Below are positions 44,909 through 54,671 of a stretch of 64,000 nt of DNA, in pieces. This DNA is from CAWDZK01 sp963726615 (GTDB lineage: Bacteria; Actinomycetota; Actinomycetes; JACCUZ01), in contig CAVSCX010000001.1 of the NCBI GenBank assembly GCA_963726615.1, positions 88,320 through 152,319 of the forward strand, written 5' to 3'. Both the position numbers and the translations under genes were made by a program. The notes beneath the pieces are model-generated. The model was not told the DNA's origin and did not search any database. It saw only the letters and a list, made by a program, of their open reading frames with translations. Numbering within the stretch: position 1 is the first letter of the stretch; every line of letters starts with the position of its first letter.

Positions 44909-47900
44909 TCAGGGCGCGACGGCGGTCAGCCGGCCGCCGGCCAGGTGCCAGGTCTCGTCGACGAGGTCGAGCCCCTCCGGGCGGTGGGCGAGCAGCAGCC
45001 ACGACAGGCCCGGGTCGCGCTCGGACAGGTCGCGCAGCACCGCCTGTGCCGTGGGGCTGTCCAGCCCCTCGACCGGCTCGTCGAGCACGAGGACGGCCGG
45101 CCGGCGCAGCAAGGCCCGGGCCAGCGCCAGCCGGCGGGCCTCGCCGCCGGACACCGTCGCTGCCCGGGACCCGAGCGGCGTGTCCAGCCCGTCCGGCAGC
45201 GTCGCCAGCCACTCGCCCAGGCGGACCCGGTCGAGCGCGTCGACGAGCTCGCCGTCGGCGAACGCCTCGCCGAGGGTGAGGTTGCCGCGCACGGTGTCGG
45301 CGAAGACGTGGTCGGCAAGCCCGACGACGGCGACCTGCCGGCGTACGGCCGCCGGGTCCAGCACCCGGTAGTCCACGCCGCCGAGCCGCGCTGACCCCGA
45401 GGCCGGCGCGAGCAGGTGCGCCGCCACCGCGACCAGGGTCGACTTGCCGCTGCCGGACCGCCCGGTGACCGCGAGCCGCCGGCCGGTCGGCAGGGTGAGC
45501 GAGACGCCGTCGAGCACCGCCTCGTCCGGGTGGCCCCACGACGCGGACACCTCGTCGAGGGCCAGCTGCGCCGAGCCCGGCGGCTCGGCCGAGAACCTCC
45601 GAACCGTCGGCACCGGCACGTCCGCGAGGGCCAGGCGCCGGGCGGCGGCCGCGCTGCGCAGCCGCAGCGCGCGCGCCACGTCCGGCACGGTGTCGAGCAG
45701 CTCGGCCAGCGCGGCGACGACGAGCACCCCGGCGGCGGCCGGCACCGGCGACGGACGCGTCCCGGTCGCGAGCACGGCCCAGAGCGCGGCGAACGGCAGC
45801 AGCCCGGTGGCCACGGTCACCAGCGTGTCGACGGCAGTCTCGACGCGGACGACGCGGCGGCCGGTGGCGTGCAGCGATGCCGGTGGCGCGCCGCGCGACG
45901 GACCCGGCGGCGGCCGGGCCGCCGTTGCCGACCAGGTCGTCGAGGCCCACGAGCACGTCCACCGCCGCGCCGTCGCGGGCTGCCCGCGCCGACTGCTGCC
46001 GGCCGGTGAGCCGCGCCAGCGCCGTCCGGTCCGCGAGCCAGGCGGCAGCCGAGACGGCCACGACGCCGGCGGCCGCGACCACCGCCGTCGCGGGTGCGAG
46101 GACGGCCAGACCGGTGACCGCCGCGACCGCGGTCACTGCGAGCACCGCGCCGGCGTGGACGCCACGGATCGTCGCGTCCACCTCGTCGTCCACGTCGCGG
46201 GCGATCCGGGACAGCAGCTCGCCGCTGGCCGGCAGCCCGCGTCCGGGGATGCGCGGCACCAGCAGCGACCAGACCTGCATCCGACGCCGGGTGAGCTCGC
46301 GGAACGCCGCGTCGTGCGCCAGCAGCCGCTCGCAGTAGCGCAGCGCCGGGCGGCCGAGCGCGAACGCCCGCACCGCCACGATGTAGAGGCTCAGCGCGAG
46401 CAGGGGCGGCCGGTCTGCGGCCCGGACGAGCAGAGCGGTGGCCGTGGCGGTCAGCGCCAGCCCGCACAGCGCGGACAGCACGCCGCAGGCCACGGCCGCC
46501 GCGGGGAGCCAGCGGCCGGTACGTCGGCTGCGGGGCCCGGGCTGGCCCTCGGGGAGGTCCTCCTCGGCAGCACGTCGAGACGCGCCCCCGGAGACGCCGG
46601 CCGGCCCGGGGACCCGGTCCGCGGACGCCGGCGTCGTCGGCCCCGGTGGCTCCGCCGTCGGCGGGTCCGGCAGGTCGACCACGCGGTCGGCCGCGGCAAG
46701 CGCGGCCGGCCGGTGCGCGGCCATCAGGACGACGAGCCGGTGCTCGCGGGCCCGGGCCACCAGCCGCTCCAGCACCAGGCGCTCGGTCGCCGGGTCGAGG
46801 TGCGCGGTCGGCTCGTCGAGGACCAGCAGCGAGCCCGGTCCGGCGGCCGCGTAGGCACGGGCCAGGGCGACGAGACGCAGCTCCCCGGTCGACAGCGACG
46901 GGCCGAAGGCCTCGAGCGGGCGGTCGAGGCCGCCGTACGCCTCGTCGGCGACGGCCCCGGCCCCGGCGGCGTGCAGGGCGGTCCGGACCTGGGCGTCCGA
47001 CAGTGCGGTCAGCCCGCCGCGCACCGCGTCGCGCACCGTGCGCGCCTGCGGGAACGACGGCTGCTGCGGCAGGTAGCCGAGGCCGGCCGGCCGGATCGTG
47101 GCCCCGGACGTCGGCGCCAGCAGCCCGGCCGCGACCCGCAGCAGGGTGCTCTTGCCTGCCCCGGACCGCCCGCGGACCGCGGTGACCGTGCCGGGGGCGA
47201 ACCGCCCGGTGACCGGGCCGAGCGCGAGCACGCCGCGACCGGGGTAGGCGACGGTGACGCCGTCGAGCACCGCGTCTCCGGGCACCGCCTCACCCGAGGC
47301 CGCGGCGGCCGGAGGCGGTGCCGACCCGGCCAGCAGCGCCTCGACGTCGCCGAGCACCGCCGCGACCTCCGCTTCGGTGTGGAAGCCGCCGGCCGCCGCG
47401 AGCGGCGCCCGGAAGACCTCCGGCACGACCAGGATCGCGGTGAGCGCCGTCGCCAGCCCGAGCTCGCCGGACAGCACCCGCGTCCCGCAGACGACCGCGA
47501 CCAGCCCGATCGCCATCGTCGACACCAGGCCGGTCGCGGCGCTGGAGAGCACCGCGGTGCGCAGCACGCGCAGGGTCAGCCGGCGGTGCTGCTCGCTCGC
47601 GGCCTCGATCCGGGCCGCCCGCTCGTCCGGGCGGCCGTAGAGCTTGAGGGTCATGACGCCGGACACGCTGTCGAGGAACGTCCCGCCGAGCCGTCCGGCG
47701 GCCCGCCAGGTCCGGCGCACCTCGGTCGCGGTCCGCGCGCCGATCACCCACGCGAGCAGCGGTGCGGCGGGCAGCAGGGCGAGCGCGACCAGGGCGGCGC
47801 GCCAGTCGACGACGAGAAGGACCGTGAGGGCGACCAGCGGTACGGCGACGGCCCGGGCCCGCGCCGGCCACTGCCGGGCGACGAAGCCGTCGAGCCGGTC

Positions 47901-48350
47901 GAGCCCGCCGGTCAGCAGGCCGGCCAGCCGGTCGTCGACGTGTGTGCCGTGCCCGGTGGCCGCGACGACCACCCGGTCCTGCAGCCGCTCCTTCGCGGCC
48001 GTGCTGGCGCGGTCCGCGACGAGCCGGGCCGTGGCGGCCGCGCCGGCGGAGACGGCGACGAAGGCGGCGGCGCCGGCCAGCGTGCCGGCCCCGAGCGACG
48101 GGCTGCTCGTCGTGAGCCGCGCCACCGCGCGGGCGAGCAGCATCACGGCACCGAGCCGGGCGGTCCCGGAGACGGCGGCCAGCAGCGCGACGGCGCGCAT
48201 CGCCCGCGCGGTCCGAGGGTCGAGGGCGACAAGCCGGCGGGCGGTGCTGCGGCGCGTTCGCCGTGCAGGCGGAGGGTCGGGGGCCGGTGGGGCGGACGCT
48301 GCCCGCGCGTCGTCGTCGGTCGTGCCGGGTGCGGTCGGGGCGAGCGTCAC
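44909..48350 (-). pseudogene. cydDC: fused CydDC ABC transporter for cytochrome bd assembly, one frame break
   Basis: The GTG at 48350 overlaps the cydB stop. Both half-transporters are in one chain of about 1146 aa after correction. The first (CydD-like) has RLGGTFLDSVSGVMTLKLYG, Walker A GRSGAGKST, LSTGELRLVALARAYA and LLVLDEPTAHLD. A linker follows, then the second (CydC-like) with TRRRMQVWSLLVPRIPGRG, Walker A GRSGSGKST and VSGGEARRLALARALL. The frame breaks near 45878 (one extra base) between TM and ATPase of the second half. CydDC exports thiols needed for bd oxidase maturation. The break is likely a sequence error, since both sides are well conserved. Confidence 0.85.
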
Positions 48351-49153
48351 GACGGCTCGCGGGGTCCCGTGGCCGGGACCGGCGGCGGTGGCACCGGCCG
48401 GCCGGCGGCGTGGATCGGCACGAGCGGCTCGCCGCGCAGCCACCGGGACAGCGCCCAGCGCCACGCGGTCACCTGAAGGGCGAGCAGCACCGGCGCCACG
48501 ACGACAAGGCTCCAGCCGAGCAGCCGCAGGGTCGCGGGGTCGCCGGTGGGGCTCAGCAGCCGGCCCGGGGCCAGCGCCAGCCCGGCGGCGATGAGCACGG
48601 CCAGCACGAGCGCGCCGCCGGCCGGACGGGCCCACCGCGCAGCCCCGGACGATGAGGGCAGCCCGAGGAAACCGGCGCCGAGCAGCAGGGACGCGGCCAC
48701 CGCGACCAGCCCGAACGCCGCCGCCGCCCACCACGGCGCGCCGGCGACGTCGCCGAGCGCGACAGCCCAGGCCAGCGGCACGAGCAGGCCCAGCACCCCG
48801 AGCGCGCGGCGCGGTCTCCGTGCGTCCCGGAACACCGGCCCGAGCAGCAGCAGCGCGAACTGGGTGACCGACAGCAGCAGCGCGACCAGCAGGGTGCCGG
48901 CCGCCCCCGCCCAGGCCCGCTGGTCCAACGCCGGGAACCCGGCCTCGGCGAGGGCGAGCACGACGACGAGCCACACCTCGTCGACGAGGACGAGCGGCCC
49001 GAGCGGCTGCCAGGGCGCGGGGCCGGCTGCGCCGGAGCCCGGAGTGCCGAGGGGGAGTGCGGTGGCCGCGGAGACGCCGGAGTGCAGGGCCTCGGTGAGC
49101 AGGTACCAGGCCAGCGAGCCGACCAGCAGCGCCTGCACGACATGGGCGCTCAC
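48347..49153 (-). CDS. cydB: cytochrome bd oxidase subunit II, divergent short form
   Basis: 268 aa from the GTG at 49153, GTGA overlap with cydA. It has seven or eight membrane segments, starting VVQALLVGSLAWYLLTEALH, where the canonical CydB has its WxGYLVLEGFDFG helix; several later segments are only loosely CydB-like. Typical CydB proteins are about 330-380 aa, so this one is short. Position between cydA and cydDC is the main evidence for its role. It forms the second membrane subunit that stabilises the haem-carrying CydA. Function is inferred mainly from context. Confidence 0.72.
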   Translation of the reverse strand: MSAHVVQALLVGSLAWYLLTEALHSGVSAATALPLGTPGSGAAGPAPWQPLGPLVLVDEVWLVVVLALAEAGFPALDQRAWAGAAGTLLVALLLSVTQFALLLLGPVFRDARRPRRALGVLGLLVPLAWAVALGDVAGAPWWAAAAFGLVAVAASLLLGAGFLGLPSSSGAARWARPAGGALVLAVLIAAGLALAPGRLLSPTGDPATLRLLGWSLVVVAPVLLALQVTAWRWALSRWLRGEPLVPIHAAGRPVPPPPVPATGPREPS

Positions 49154-50445
49154 GCCCCGCCCCCCGACCGGTCGGCCGGAGCGGCCACCGCGCCGGTCCC
49201 GCTGCGCTGTTCCGGCACCGCGGGTGGCCCCGCCAGGACCCCGTCGTCCCAACGGCGGACGAGCAGGCGCACGAGCAGCACGGCGGCGACGGTGACGGCG
49301 AGGGACGCCACCAGGACACCGGTGGTGGTGACGACGGTCTGCGCCCTGGACACGTCGCTGACAGCGTCGCCGGTCGTGAGGACGCCGGTCACGACCCACG
49401 GCTGGCGGCCGACCTCGCGCACGACCCACCCGCACGCGACGGCGAGGTAGGGCAGGGCGATCGCCGCCGGCAGCCACGGCAGCACCGGCGACCTCTCGAC
49501 CGACCGGCCCTCGTCGAGGACACCGGCGCCCCACAGGCCGAGCCCGACGAGCACCAGCCCGATGAGCAGCATCACCATCGCCGGTGCGACCAGCCAGGTC
49601 GGCGGCAGCCAGTCGCCGGGGCCGTAGCGCGCCACCAGCTCCTGCAGCACCTCGTCGCGGCCCCCGGCGCCGCTGATCGTCGCGAACTTGGCCGGCGACT
49701 CGCGGTCGACGTACCAGTAGCTGAGGGCGCCGGCGACGACAGCGAGGCCCGCGCCGACCGCGACCACGGCGGACCCGGCGCGCACGGCGAGCATGTCGAC
49801 CGGGTTGCCCGGCCGGCCGCCGGCGACCTGCCGGCGCAGGCGCAGCGCGCCGACGCCCGCGACGACCGCTGCGCCGACCGCGAGCGAGGCGCCGACGACG
49901 TGCAGCAGCGCCAGCCACACGCTCGGCGCGAACAGCAGCGCGGGGAAGTCGGTGAGCACGAGGGTGCCGTCGACGACGCGATAGCCGCGCGGGTGCTGGA
50001 GGAACCCGTTCGCGACGAGCGACCAGAACACCGACAGCAGGGCGGTGAGCACGATGCCCCACACGGCCGCGAGGTGCCACTTGGGCCGCAGCACGTCCCA
50101 ACCGAAGGTCCACAGCGCCAGCAGGGTCGACTCCGCGACGAACGTGCTCAGCGTCTCGATGGTGAACGGCGCACCGACGACGTTGCCCGCGCGGTCGACA
50201 AGGCCGGACCAGTTGAGCCCGAACTGCGCCTCGAGCAGCATGCCGGCGACGATGCCGAGGGCGTACACGGCGACGTACGGCGCCGCCCACGCGCGGGCCA
50301 GCGCGAGCAGCCGCGCGTCGCCGCGGCGGACCCCCAGGGTCTGGGCGATCGCGATGACCACGATCAGCCCGATCGTGGTGCTGGCGAACAGCCCGTGGGT
50401 CACCGCGGCCACGGCGAACTGCAGGCGGGCCCCCGTCTCGGTCAC
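49150..50445 (-). CDS. cydA: cytochrome bd quinol oxidase subunit I
   Basis: 431 aa from the GTG at 50445. RLQFAVAAVTHGLFAS puts His17 at the haem b595/d ligand position. FNIE-like TIETLSTFVAESTLLALW, GFLQHPRGY (His/Met region), and the invariant GWVVREVGRQPW near 368 are all present. The loop between helices 6 and 7 is short, so this is the short-Q-loop (CIO-like) form. It oxidises quinol and reduces O2 to water at the membrane under low oxygen. First gene of the cydA-cydB-cydDC operon. Confidence 0.92.
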   Translation of the reverse strand: MTETGARLQFAVAAVTHGLFASTTIGLIVVIAIAQTLGVRRGDARLLALARAWAAPYVAVYALGIVAGMLLEAQFGLNWSGLVDRAGNVVGAPFTIETLSTFVAESTLLALWTFGWDVLRPKWHLAAVWGIVLTALLSVFWSLVANGFLQHPRGYRVVDGTLVLTDFPALLFAPSVWLALLHVVGASLAVGAAVVAGVGALRLRRQVAGGRPGNPVDMLAVRAGSAVVAVGAGLAVVAGALSYWYVDRESPAKFATISGAGGRDEVLQELVARYGPGDWLPPTWLVAPAMVMLLIGLVLVGLGLWGAGVLDEGRSVERSPVLPWLPAAIALPYLAVACGWVVREVGRQPWVVTGVLTTGDAVSDVSRAQTVVTTTGVLVASLAVTVAAVLLVRLLVRRWDDGVLAGPPAVPEQRSGTGAVAAPADRSGGGA

Positions 50446-50764
50446 AGCAACCCACGGTAGCCAGCATCCGGGGAGCCGGCCCGGCAAATTTCCGCACCGG
50501 CCGCGGGCTCCACGGCTCCCTGCCCCGCCCACCCGGCACCATTCCGGGCATTCCCACCGGCCGTCCGTCGACACGGCGCGCACGAACGACGGAGCAACCC
50601 CCGCGCGGGCGCCGGAAACGGCCGGTCGGGGCCGGTTCCGCCGTCGTTGATGTCCGCGCGCCGCCGCTGCCGCGGGGCCGGCCCTCGCGTGGGGCACAAT
50701 GGGCAGCCCGGCCCCTGCGCCGCCTGCCGCTCACCGACCGCCCGCGACACCGGAGCCTCCCACC
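50446..50764. other. 319-base divergent intergenic region between cydA and the L,D-transpeptidase
   Basis: No convincing ORF. It holds the second copy of the palindromic repeat (50578-50652) and the GGAG ribosome site of the L,D-transpeptidase near 50755. I see no Rex-type or other recognisable redox operator before cydA. Confidence 0.5.
50578..50652. repeat. imperfect palindromic intergenic repeat, copy 2
   Basis: Aligns with 7505-7578 along its whole length: GCGCAC, then (G/C)AACGACGGA, CAAC, interior AAACGG and GGTTC(C/T)G, ending CCGTCGTTG-TG. Arms are less perfect here (8 bases, AACGACGG at 50585-50592 and CCGTCGTT at 50641-50648). Confidence 0.6.
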
Positions 50765-51922
50765 GTGCTCGTCCGTAGATCCCTCACGCCGCTGCTGGCC
50801 GCGACGCTCCTGCTGGCCGTCGCCGGGTCGGCCGCCACGCTCGACGTCGCGCACGCCGCGGGCCGGGTCCCGTCGGTCGTCGCGGGTCCGCAGCTCGAGA
50901 GCGACGCCGCCGGGGCCACCGGGTGGAAGGTCGGCGCACCGGTCGAGGTAGCCGTGACCGGCGGCACCCTCGTCGCGGTGACGCTCAGCCGCCGGGACGG
51001 CCGCCAGGTGCGCGGCGTGCAGAAGCCCGCCGGCTGGCGCAGCACCGGCAGGCTCGTGCCCCGCACGACGTACGTGCTTGATGCGACGGCGGTGGCGCCG
51101 GACGGCCAGCAGGCCGTGCTGCACGACACGGTGCGCACCGGAAAGCCGCCGCGGGTGCTGCGCGCCAGCATCAGCCCGACCTCGCGCACGGTCGGCGTCG
51201 GCCGGCCGCTGGTCGTCACGTTCAACCGCTCGGTCCGCCGCAAGGCCGCGGTCGAGGCCGCGCTGCAGGTCGCCACCAGCCGGGACGTCGGCCCGGCCTC
51301 GTGGTCCTGGACCTCGTCGCGGACGGTGCAGTTCCGGCCGAAGCGCTTCTGGCCGGCGCGGACCCGGGTGTCGGTGACCGCGGACCTGCGCAAGGTCCAC
51401 GCCGGCCCGGGGCTGTGGGGGATGAAGGACACCGACGCCGGGTTCCGGATCGGCCGCAAGCTCGTGATGCGGGTGTCTGACGCGAAGCACCGGATGGTCC
51501 TGCGGAAGGACGGCGTCAAGATCCGCACCTTCGGGGTGTCGATGGGCAAGGCGGGCTTCACGACCCGGTCCGGGATCAAGGTCATCATGGACACCCACGA
51601 GAGCTACCGGATGAACTCCACCACGGTCGGCATCACCGGCTCCGAGGCCTACGACCTCGACGTTCCCTACGCGATGCGGATCACCAGCTCCGGGGAGTTC
51701 CTGCACGGAGCGCCGTGGAACTACTACGTCGGCACCGCGAACCGCTCGCACGGCTGCACGAACCTCACGCTGTCCGATGCCCGCTGGGTCTTCAAGCGCG
51801 TCCGCGAGGGCGACCCGATCGTCACGAAGGGCACCGGCCGTGGGACCGAGTCGTGGAACGGTCTCGGCGGCGTGTGGAACGTCCCCTGGGACAAGTGGGT
51901 CAAGGGCTCCGCCCTGAGCTGA
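50765..51922 (+). CDS. L,D-transpeptidase (YkuD) with Ig-like domain
   Basis: 385 aa from the GTG at 50765 (GGAG upstream). Signal peptide: VLVRRSLTPLLAATLLLAVAG to about residue 30 and cleavage near AHAAG. An Ig-like LdtMt-type domain covers about 115-225. The YkuD catalytic domain has FGVSMGKAGFTTRSG, SGEFLHGAP and the active-site SHGCTNLTLSDARWVF with Cys near residue 330. It makes 3-3 cross-links in peptidoglycan outside the membrane. Without a lipobox or anchor it is probably released or wall-bound. Monocistronic. Confidence 0.92.
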   Translation: MLVRRSLTPLLAATLLLAVAGSAATLDVAHAAGRVPSVVAGPQLESDAAGATGWKVGAPVEVAVTGGTLVAVTLSRRDGRQVRGVQKPAGWRSTGRLVPRTTYVLDATAVAPDGQQAVLHDTVRTGKPPRVLRASISPTSRTVGVGRPLVVTFNRSVRRKAAVEAALQVATSRDVGPASWSWTSSRTVQFRPKRFWPARTRVSVTADLRKVHAGPGLWGMKDTDAGFRIGRKLVMRVSDAKHRMVLRKDGVKIRTFGVSMGKAGFTTRSGIKVIMDTHESYRMNSTTVGITGSEAYDLDVPYAMRITSSGEFLHGAPWNYYVGTANRSHGCTNLTLSDARWVFKRVREGDPIVTKGTGRGTESWNGLGGVWNVPWDKWVKGSALS

Positions 51923-51970
51923 CGCCCGGCCGGCGCCGGTGGCTGGTCGCCTGACCCGGCCGCAGCCGAC

Positions 51971-52948
51971 TCAGGCCGGGAAGATCGCGCGTCGGACGAT
52001 GCCCTGGACGGCCATCGCGTCGTGCGTGGCCTGCGCCTCTGCGAGCGCCTCGACGTCGAGGCGCGCCAGCGCTGCGTCGAGCGCCTCGAGCGTCGCGATG
52101 CTCTCGCGGATCGCGGAGACCCGGTTCTCCCGGTAGGGAAAGAGGTCGAGCTTGATGGGCTCGGTCCACTCGATCTGTCGGACGCCGTGCAGGAACTCGA
52201 GGGTCTCGACGAGGTGCAGCGCGCCCGCGGTGAGGTCGTCGTCCCACTCGCGGTAGTTGTCGTCGAGCTCGATGTCGACGAGGCGGCCGTGGCTGTGCAG
52301 GAGGTGGAGCGCCTCGGCGGGGTTCTCCTTGGCGAACAGGGAGTGGCCGAAGTCGATGACGACGCCGAGGTTGTCGACGCCGGCGTCCTCGATGTTCACC
52401 AGGGTCGCCGCCGCGGTGCTCCACAGGAGCCGCGTCCGCGGCTCCTTGAGCTTGTACTCGATGGCGAATGTCGTGTCGGGGTGGTTCCGCGCGACGTCCG
52501 CGATGCCGCCGATCCCGTCGCGACGCAGCTGGGTGTAGTTCGTCTGGAAGGGATAGTCGTAGCCGTCCTGGCCGGGCCAGAACTTGACGTAGCGCGCGCC
52601 CATCGTCTGGGCGACGTCCACGGACTCGTCCGCGAGGTCTCGGACAGCGGCCCGGGTCGCCGGGTCGGCGCTGGAGAACGACCCGGACTGGTACGTCCGG
52701 TTGTAGATGACCGGGGTGATGCAGGTGGTGACCAGCCCGTGCTCGGTGAGCTTGTCGGCGACCTCCTTCGGGGTGAGGTCCTGCTCCGGCCAGGGGTAGT
52801 TGAGGTCGAGTGCGACGAGCCCGCTCTCAGCCGCCTGCTCGATGATCGAGAACGTGGACGGCGGCTCGTTGTAGCCGTCGGTGGCGTAGCGGTCGATGAT
52901 CTGACCGAAGATCCACATTCCGCCGGAGTAGGTGTGCGGGGTGCTCAT
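51971..52948 (-). CDS. TIM-barrel sugar isomerase (xylose-isomerase-like), candidate D-apiose isomerase
   Basis: 325 aa. The AP-endonuclease-2/xylose-isomerase-like barrel is seen in FSIIEQAAESGLVALDLNYP, GARYVKFWPGQDGYDYPFQT, FAIEYKLKEPRTR (metal Glu), GVVIDFGHSLFAKENPAEAL (Asp and His ligands) and LVDIELDDNYREWDDD (second Asp/Glu). It would isomerise a free aldose to a ketose. It follows an FGGY kinase in an operon facing a split transketolase and an ABC importer, the gene set described for D-apiose use (isomerase, apulose kinase, apulose-4-phosphate transketolase). That substrate is inference. Confidence 0.8.
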   Translation of the reverse strand: MSTPHTYSGGMWIFGQIIDRYATDGYNEPPSTFSIIEQAAESGLVALDLNYPWPEQDLTPKEVADKLTEHGLVTTCITPVIYNRTYQSGSFSSADPATRAAVRDLADESVDVAQTMGARYVKFWPGQDGYDYPFQTNYTQLRRDGIGGIADVARNHPDTTFAIEYKLKEPRTRLLWSTAAATLVNIEDAGVDNLGVVIDFGHSLFAKENPAEALHLLHSHGRLVDIELDDNYREWDDDLTAGALHLVETLEFLHGVRQIEWTEPIKLDLFPYRENRVSAIRESIATLEALDAALARLDVEALAEAQATHDAMAVQGIVRRAIFPA

Positions 52949-53032
52949 GTGCGTGTCCTTTCGCAGGGTTCGCCGCGGTCGACTCGGGTCGGGGCCACGG
53001 GCGGTGACAGATCTGGTGACAGACGCGTTCGG

Positions 53033-54508
53033 CTACCCGGGTCCGGTCCGGGGACCGAGCGCGCGCGCGACCGCCGCGTGCCATCCCGCCCGGCGAGACG
53101 CTCGCTCCTGAGAGGACATCGCGGGCTCGAACACCGTGCGTGACTCCTCCCTGGCCCGCAACGTCTCGTCATCCCAGAGGCCGGTGTGGAGGCCGGCGAG
53201 GTGTGCGGCGCCGAGCGCGGACAGCTCGCCGGCCGTGGATCGGTGGACCGCGACGTCGGCCACGTCGGCCTGCAGCTGCATGAGAGCGTCGTTGACGCTG
53301 GCCCCTCCGTCGGCGAGGACGGCGGTCGGCGTCGCCCCGCACCGCCGCGTTGCGTCGACGAGGTCCATCACCTGGAGCGCCACGGCGTCCAGCGCCGCGC
53401 GGCACACCTGCTCGCGGGTCGACCCGAGAGTCAGGCCGTCGATGAGCCCGGTCGTCGTCGCGTCCCACCACGGGGCGCCGAGGCCGCCGAAGCCGGGAAC
53501 GAGGTGGACGCCGTCGCTCGTGGAGCTCGCTGCGGCGTCGGCGACCTCCTGCGGAGTCAGTCCGAAGAGGCGCCCCACCCACGCCACGGTCGCCCCGGAC
53601 GCCCGGATGTTTCCTTCGAGGGCCGGCTGCGCCTGCTCGCCGTCGAGCTGCCAGGCGAGCGTCAGGCACAGGCCCGCCCGGTCGTCGGGGACGGCGTCGA
53701 CGAGCGTCATGAGGGACGAGCCGGTGCCGTAGGTCGCCTTGACCAGGCCGGGCGCGCGGACGCCGTGCCCGAACAGGGCCGCGTGCGAGTCGCCGAGAAC
53801 GGCAACGACCGGGAGGGCCGCGCCGCCGACGTCGAGCGTCCGAGGAAAGCTGCCGGTCGACGGGTGGATCTCCGGCAGGGCCTCGCGGGGGATCGCGAAC
53901 GCCTCGAGGAGGTCGTCCGACCACCGACCGGAACGCACGTCGACGAGCTGGGTGCGAGAGGCGTTACCGGCCTCGACGACGTGCTGCTCGGGGGTGCTCG
54001 CGAGCCAGGAGTCGACGGTGCCCAGGCACAGCTCGCCGCGGCGGGACCGGGACCGGTCCGGGTCGTGCAGGTCGAGCAGCCAGGAGGCCTTGGCTGCGGA
54101 GAACATCGGGTCGAGGGGGAGCCCGCTGAGGTCGTGCACCGCCGCGGCGACCCCGGCGGCCGCCACCTTCTCGACGACGGAGACGGCGCGGGCGTCCTGC
54201 CAGCTCACCGCAGGGGCGACCGGCCGGCCCGTCCGGCGCTCCCACAGGACGAGCGACTCCCGCTGGTTGCTGATGCCGACCCCGGCAACGGTCACGTCGC
54301 CTGCCGAGGCCAGGCACGCGGCAAGGGCACCGTCGACCGAGCCGCGCAGCTCGTCGGCGTCCTGTTCCACCCAGCCGGGCCGGGGATGCTGCTCGGCCAC
54401 CGCGACGGCGGCGCGCCCGACGACGTCGCCTGCGGCGTCGAGCGCCAGGACCTTGGTGCTGCTCGACCCCTGGTCGACGGCCAGGACGACGGTTCGCGGA
54501 CCAGCCAT
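53033..54508 (-). CDS. FGGY-family carbohydrate kinase, candidate D-apulose kinase
   Basis: 491 aa from the ATG at 54508, chosen because GGAG lies five bases upstream; a GTG two codons earlier is too close to it. VVLAVDQGSSSTKVLALD opens the FGGY fold. VAVLGDSHAALFGHG near 260 and AVLADGGASVNDALMQLQAD near 395 are the ATP-domain signatures. Length equals xylulokinase/glycerol kinase relatives. It would phosphorylate the ketose made by the isomerase gene downstream. Its promoter contains a copy of the SorC-type operator, so it belongs to the same regulon as the transporter. Confidence 0.85.
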   Translation of the reverse strand: MAGPRTVVLAVDQGSSSTKVLALDAAGDVVGRAAVAVAEQHPRPGWVEQDADELRGSVDGALAACLASAGDVTVAGVGISNQRESLVLWERRTGRPVAPAVSWQDARAVSVVEKVAAAGVAAAVHDLSGLPLDPMFSAAKASWLLDLHDPDRSRSRRGELCLGTVDSWLASTPEQHVVEAGNASRTQLVDVRSGRWSDDLLEAFAIPREALPEIHPSTGSFPRTLDVGGAALPVVAVLGDSHAALFGHGVRAPGLVKATYGTGSSLMTLVDAVPDDRAGLCLTLAWQLDGEQAQPALEGNIRASGATVAWVGRLFGLTPQEVADAAASSTSDGVHLVPGFGGLGAPWWDATTTGLIDGLTLGSTREQVCRAALDAVALQVMDLVDATRRCGATPTAVLADGGASVNDALMQLQADVADVAVHRSTAGELSALGAAHLAGLHTGLWDDETLRAREESRTVFEPAMSSQERASRRAGWHAAVARALGPRTGPG

Positions 54509-54517
54509 GGACACTCC

Positions 54518-54531
54518 GAATGGTTATTCAC
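54518..54531. promoter_or_regulatory. SorC-type operator, copy in kinase leader
   Basis: GAATGGTTATTCAC, 12 of 14 identical to the site at 55756-55769. It lies in the leader 10-23 bases after the predicted start of transcription of the leftward kinase-isomerase operon. Confidence 0.55.
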
Positions 54532-54547
54532 ACTGCATTAGACATGC

Positions 54548-54576
54548 AACCTAGGTGCGCACCTCGAGCGTGTCAA
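54548..54576 (-). promoter_or_regulatory. promoter of the kinase-isomerase operon
   Basis: On the minus strand TTGACA (54576-54571) and TAGGTT (54553-54548) are 17 bases apart, a near-consensus pair. The spacer contains most of the perfect palindrome AGGTGCGCACCT (54553-54564), another possible regulator site. Confidence 0.6.
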
Positions 54577-54671
54577 GGGTGTGCGGGGGCAGAGGGGGCA
54601 GTGCTGCCTCAGCGTCCGGTCAGGTCCCGGGGGTGCTGTCGCCCCGGCGCGCCGCGGCGGGCTCTCGCGCT

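Noticed and set aside
42418..48476. Two long plus-strand frames (953 and 1010 codons)
   Set aside because: They lie opposite recC and cydDC, whose motifs are unmistakable; the frames have no recognisable motif.
44856..49319. A single 1487-codon minus-strand protein
   Set aside because: Only 45878-48350 of it is real (CydDC); before that it is the wrong frame of cydA/cydB and after it the shifted tail.
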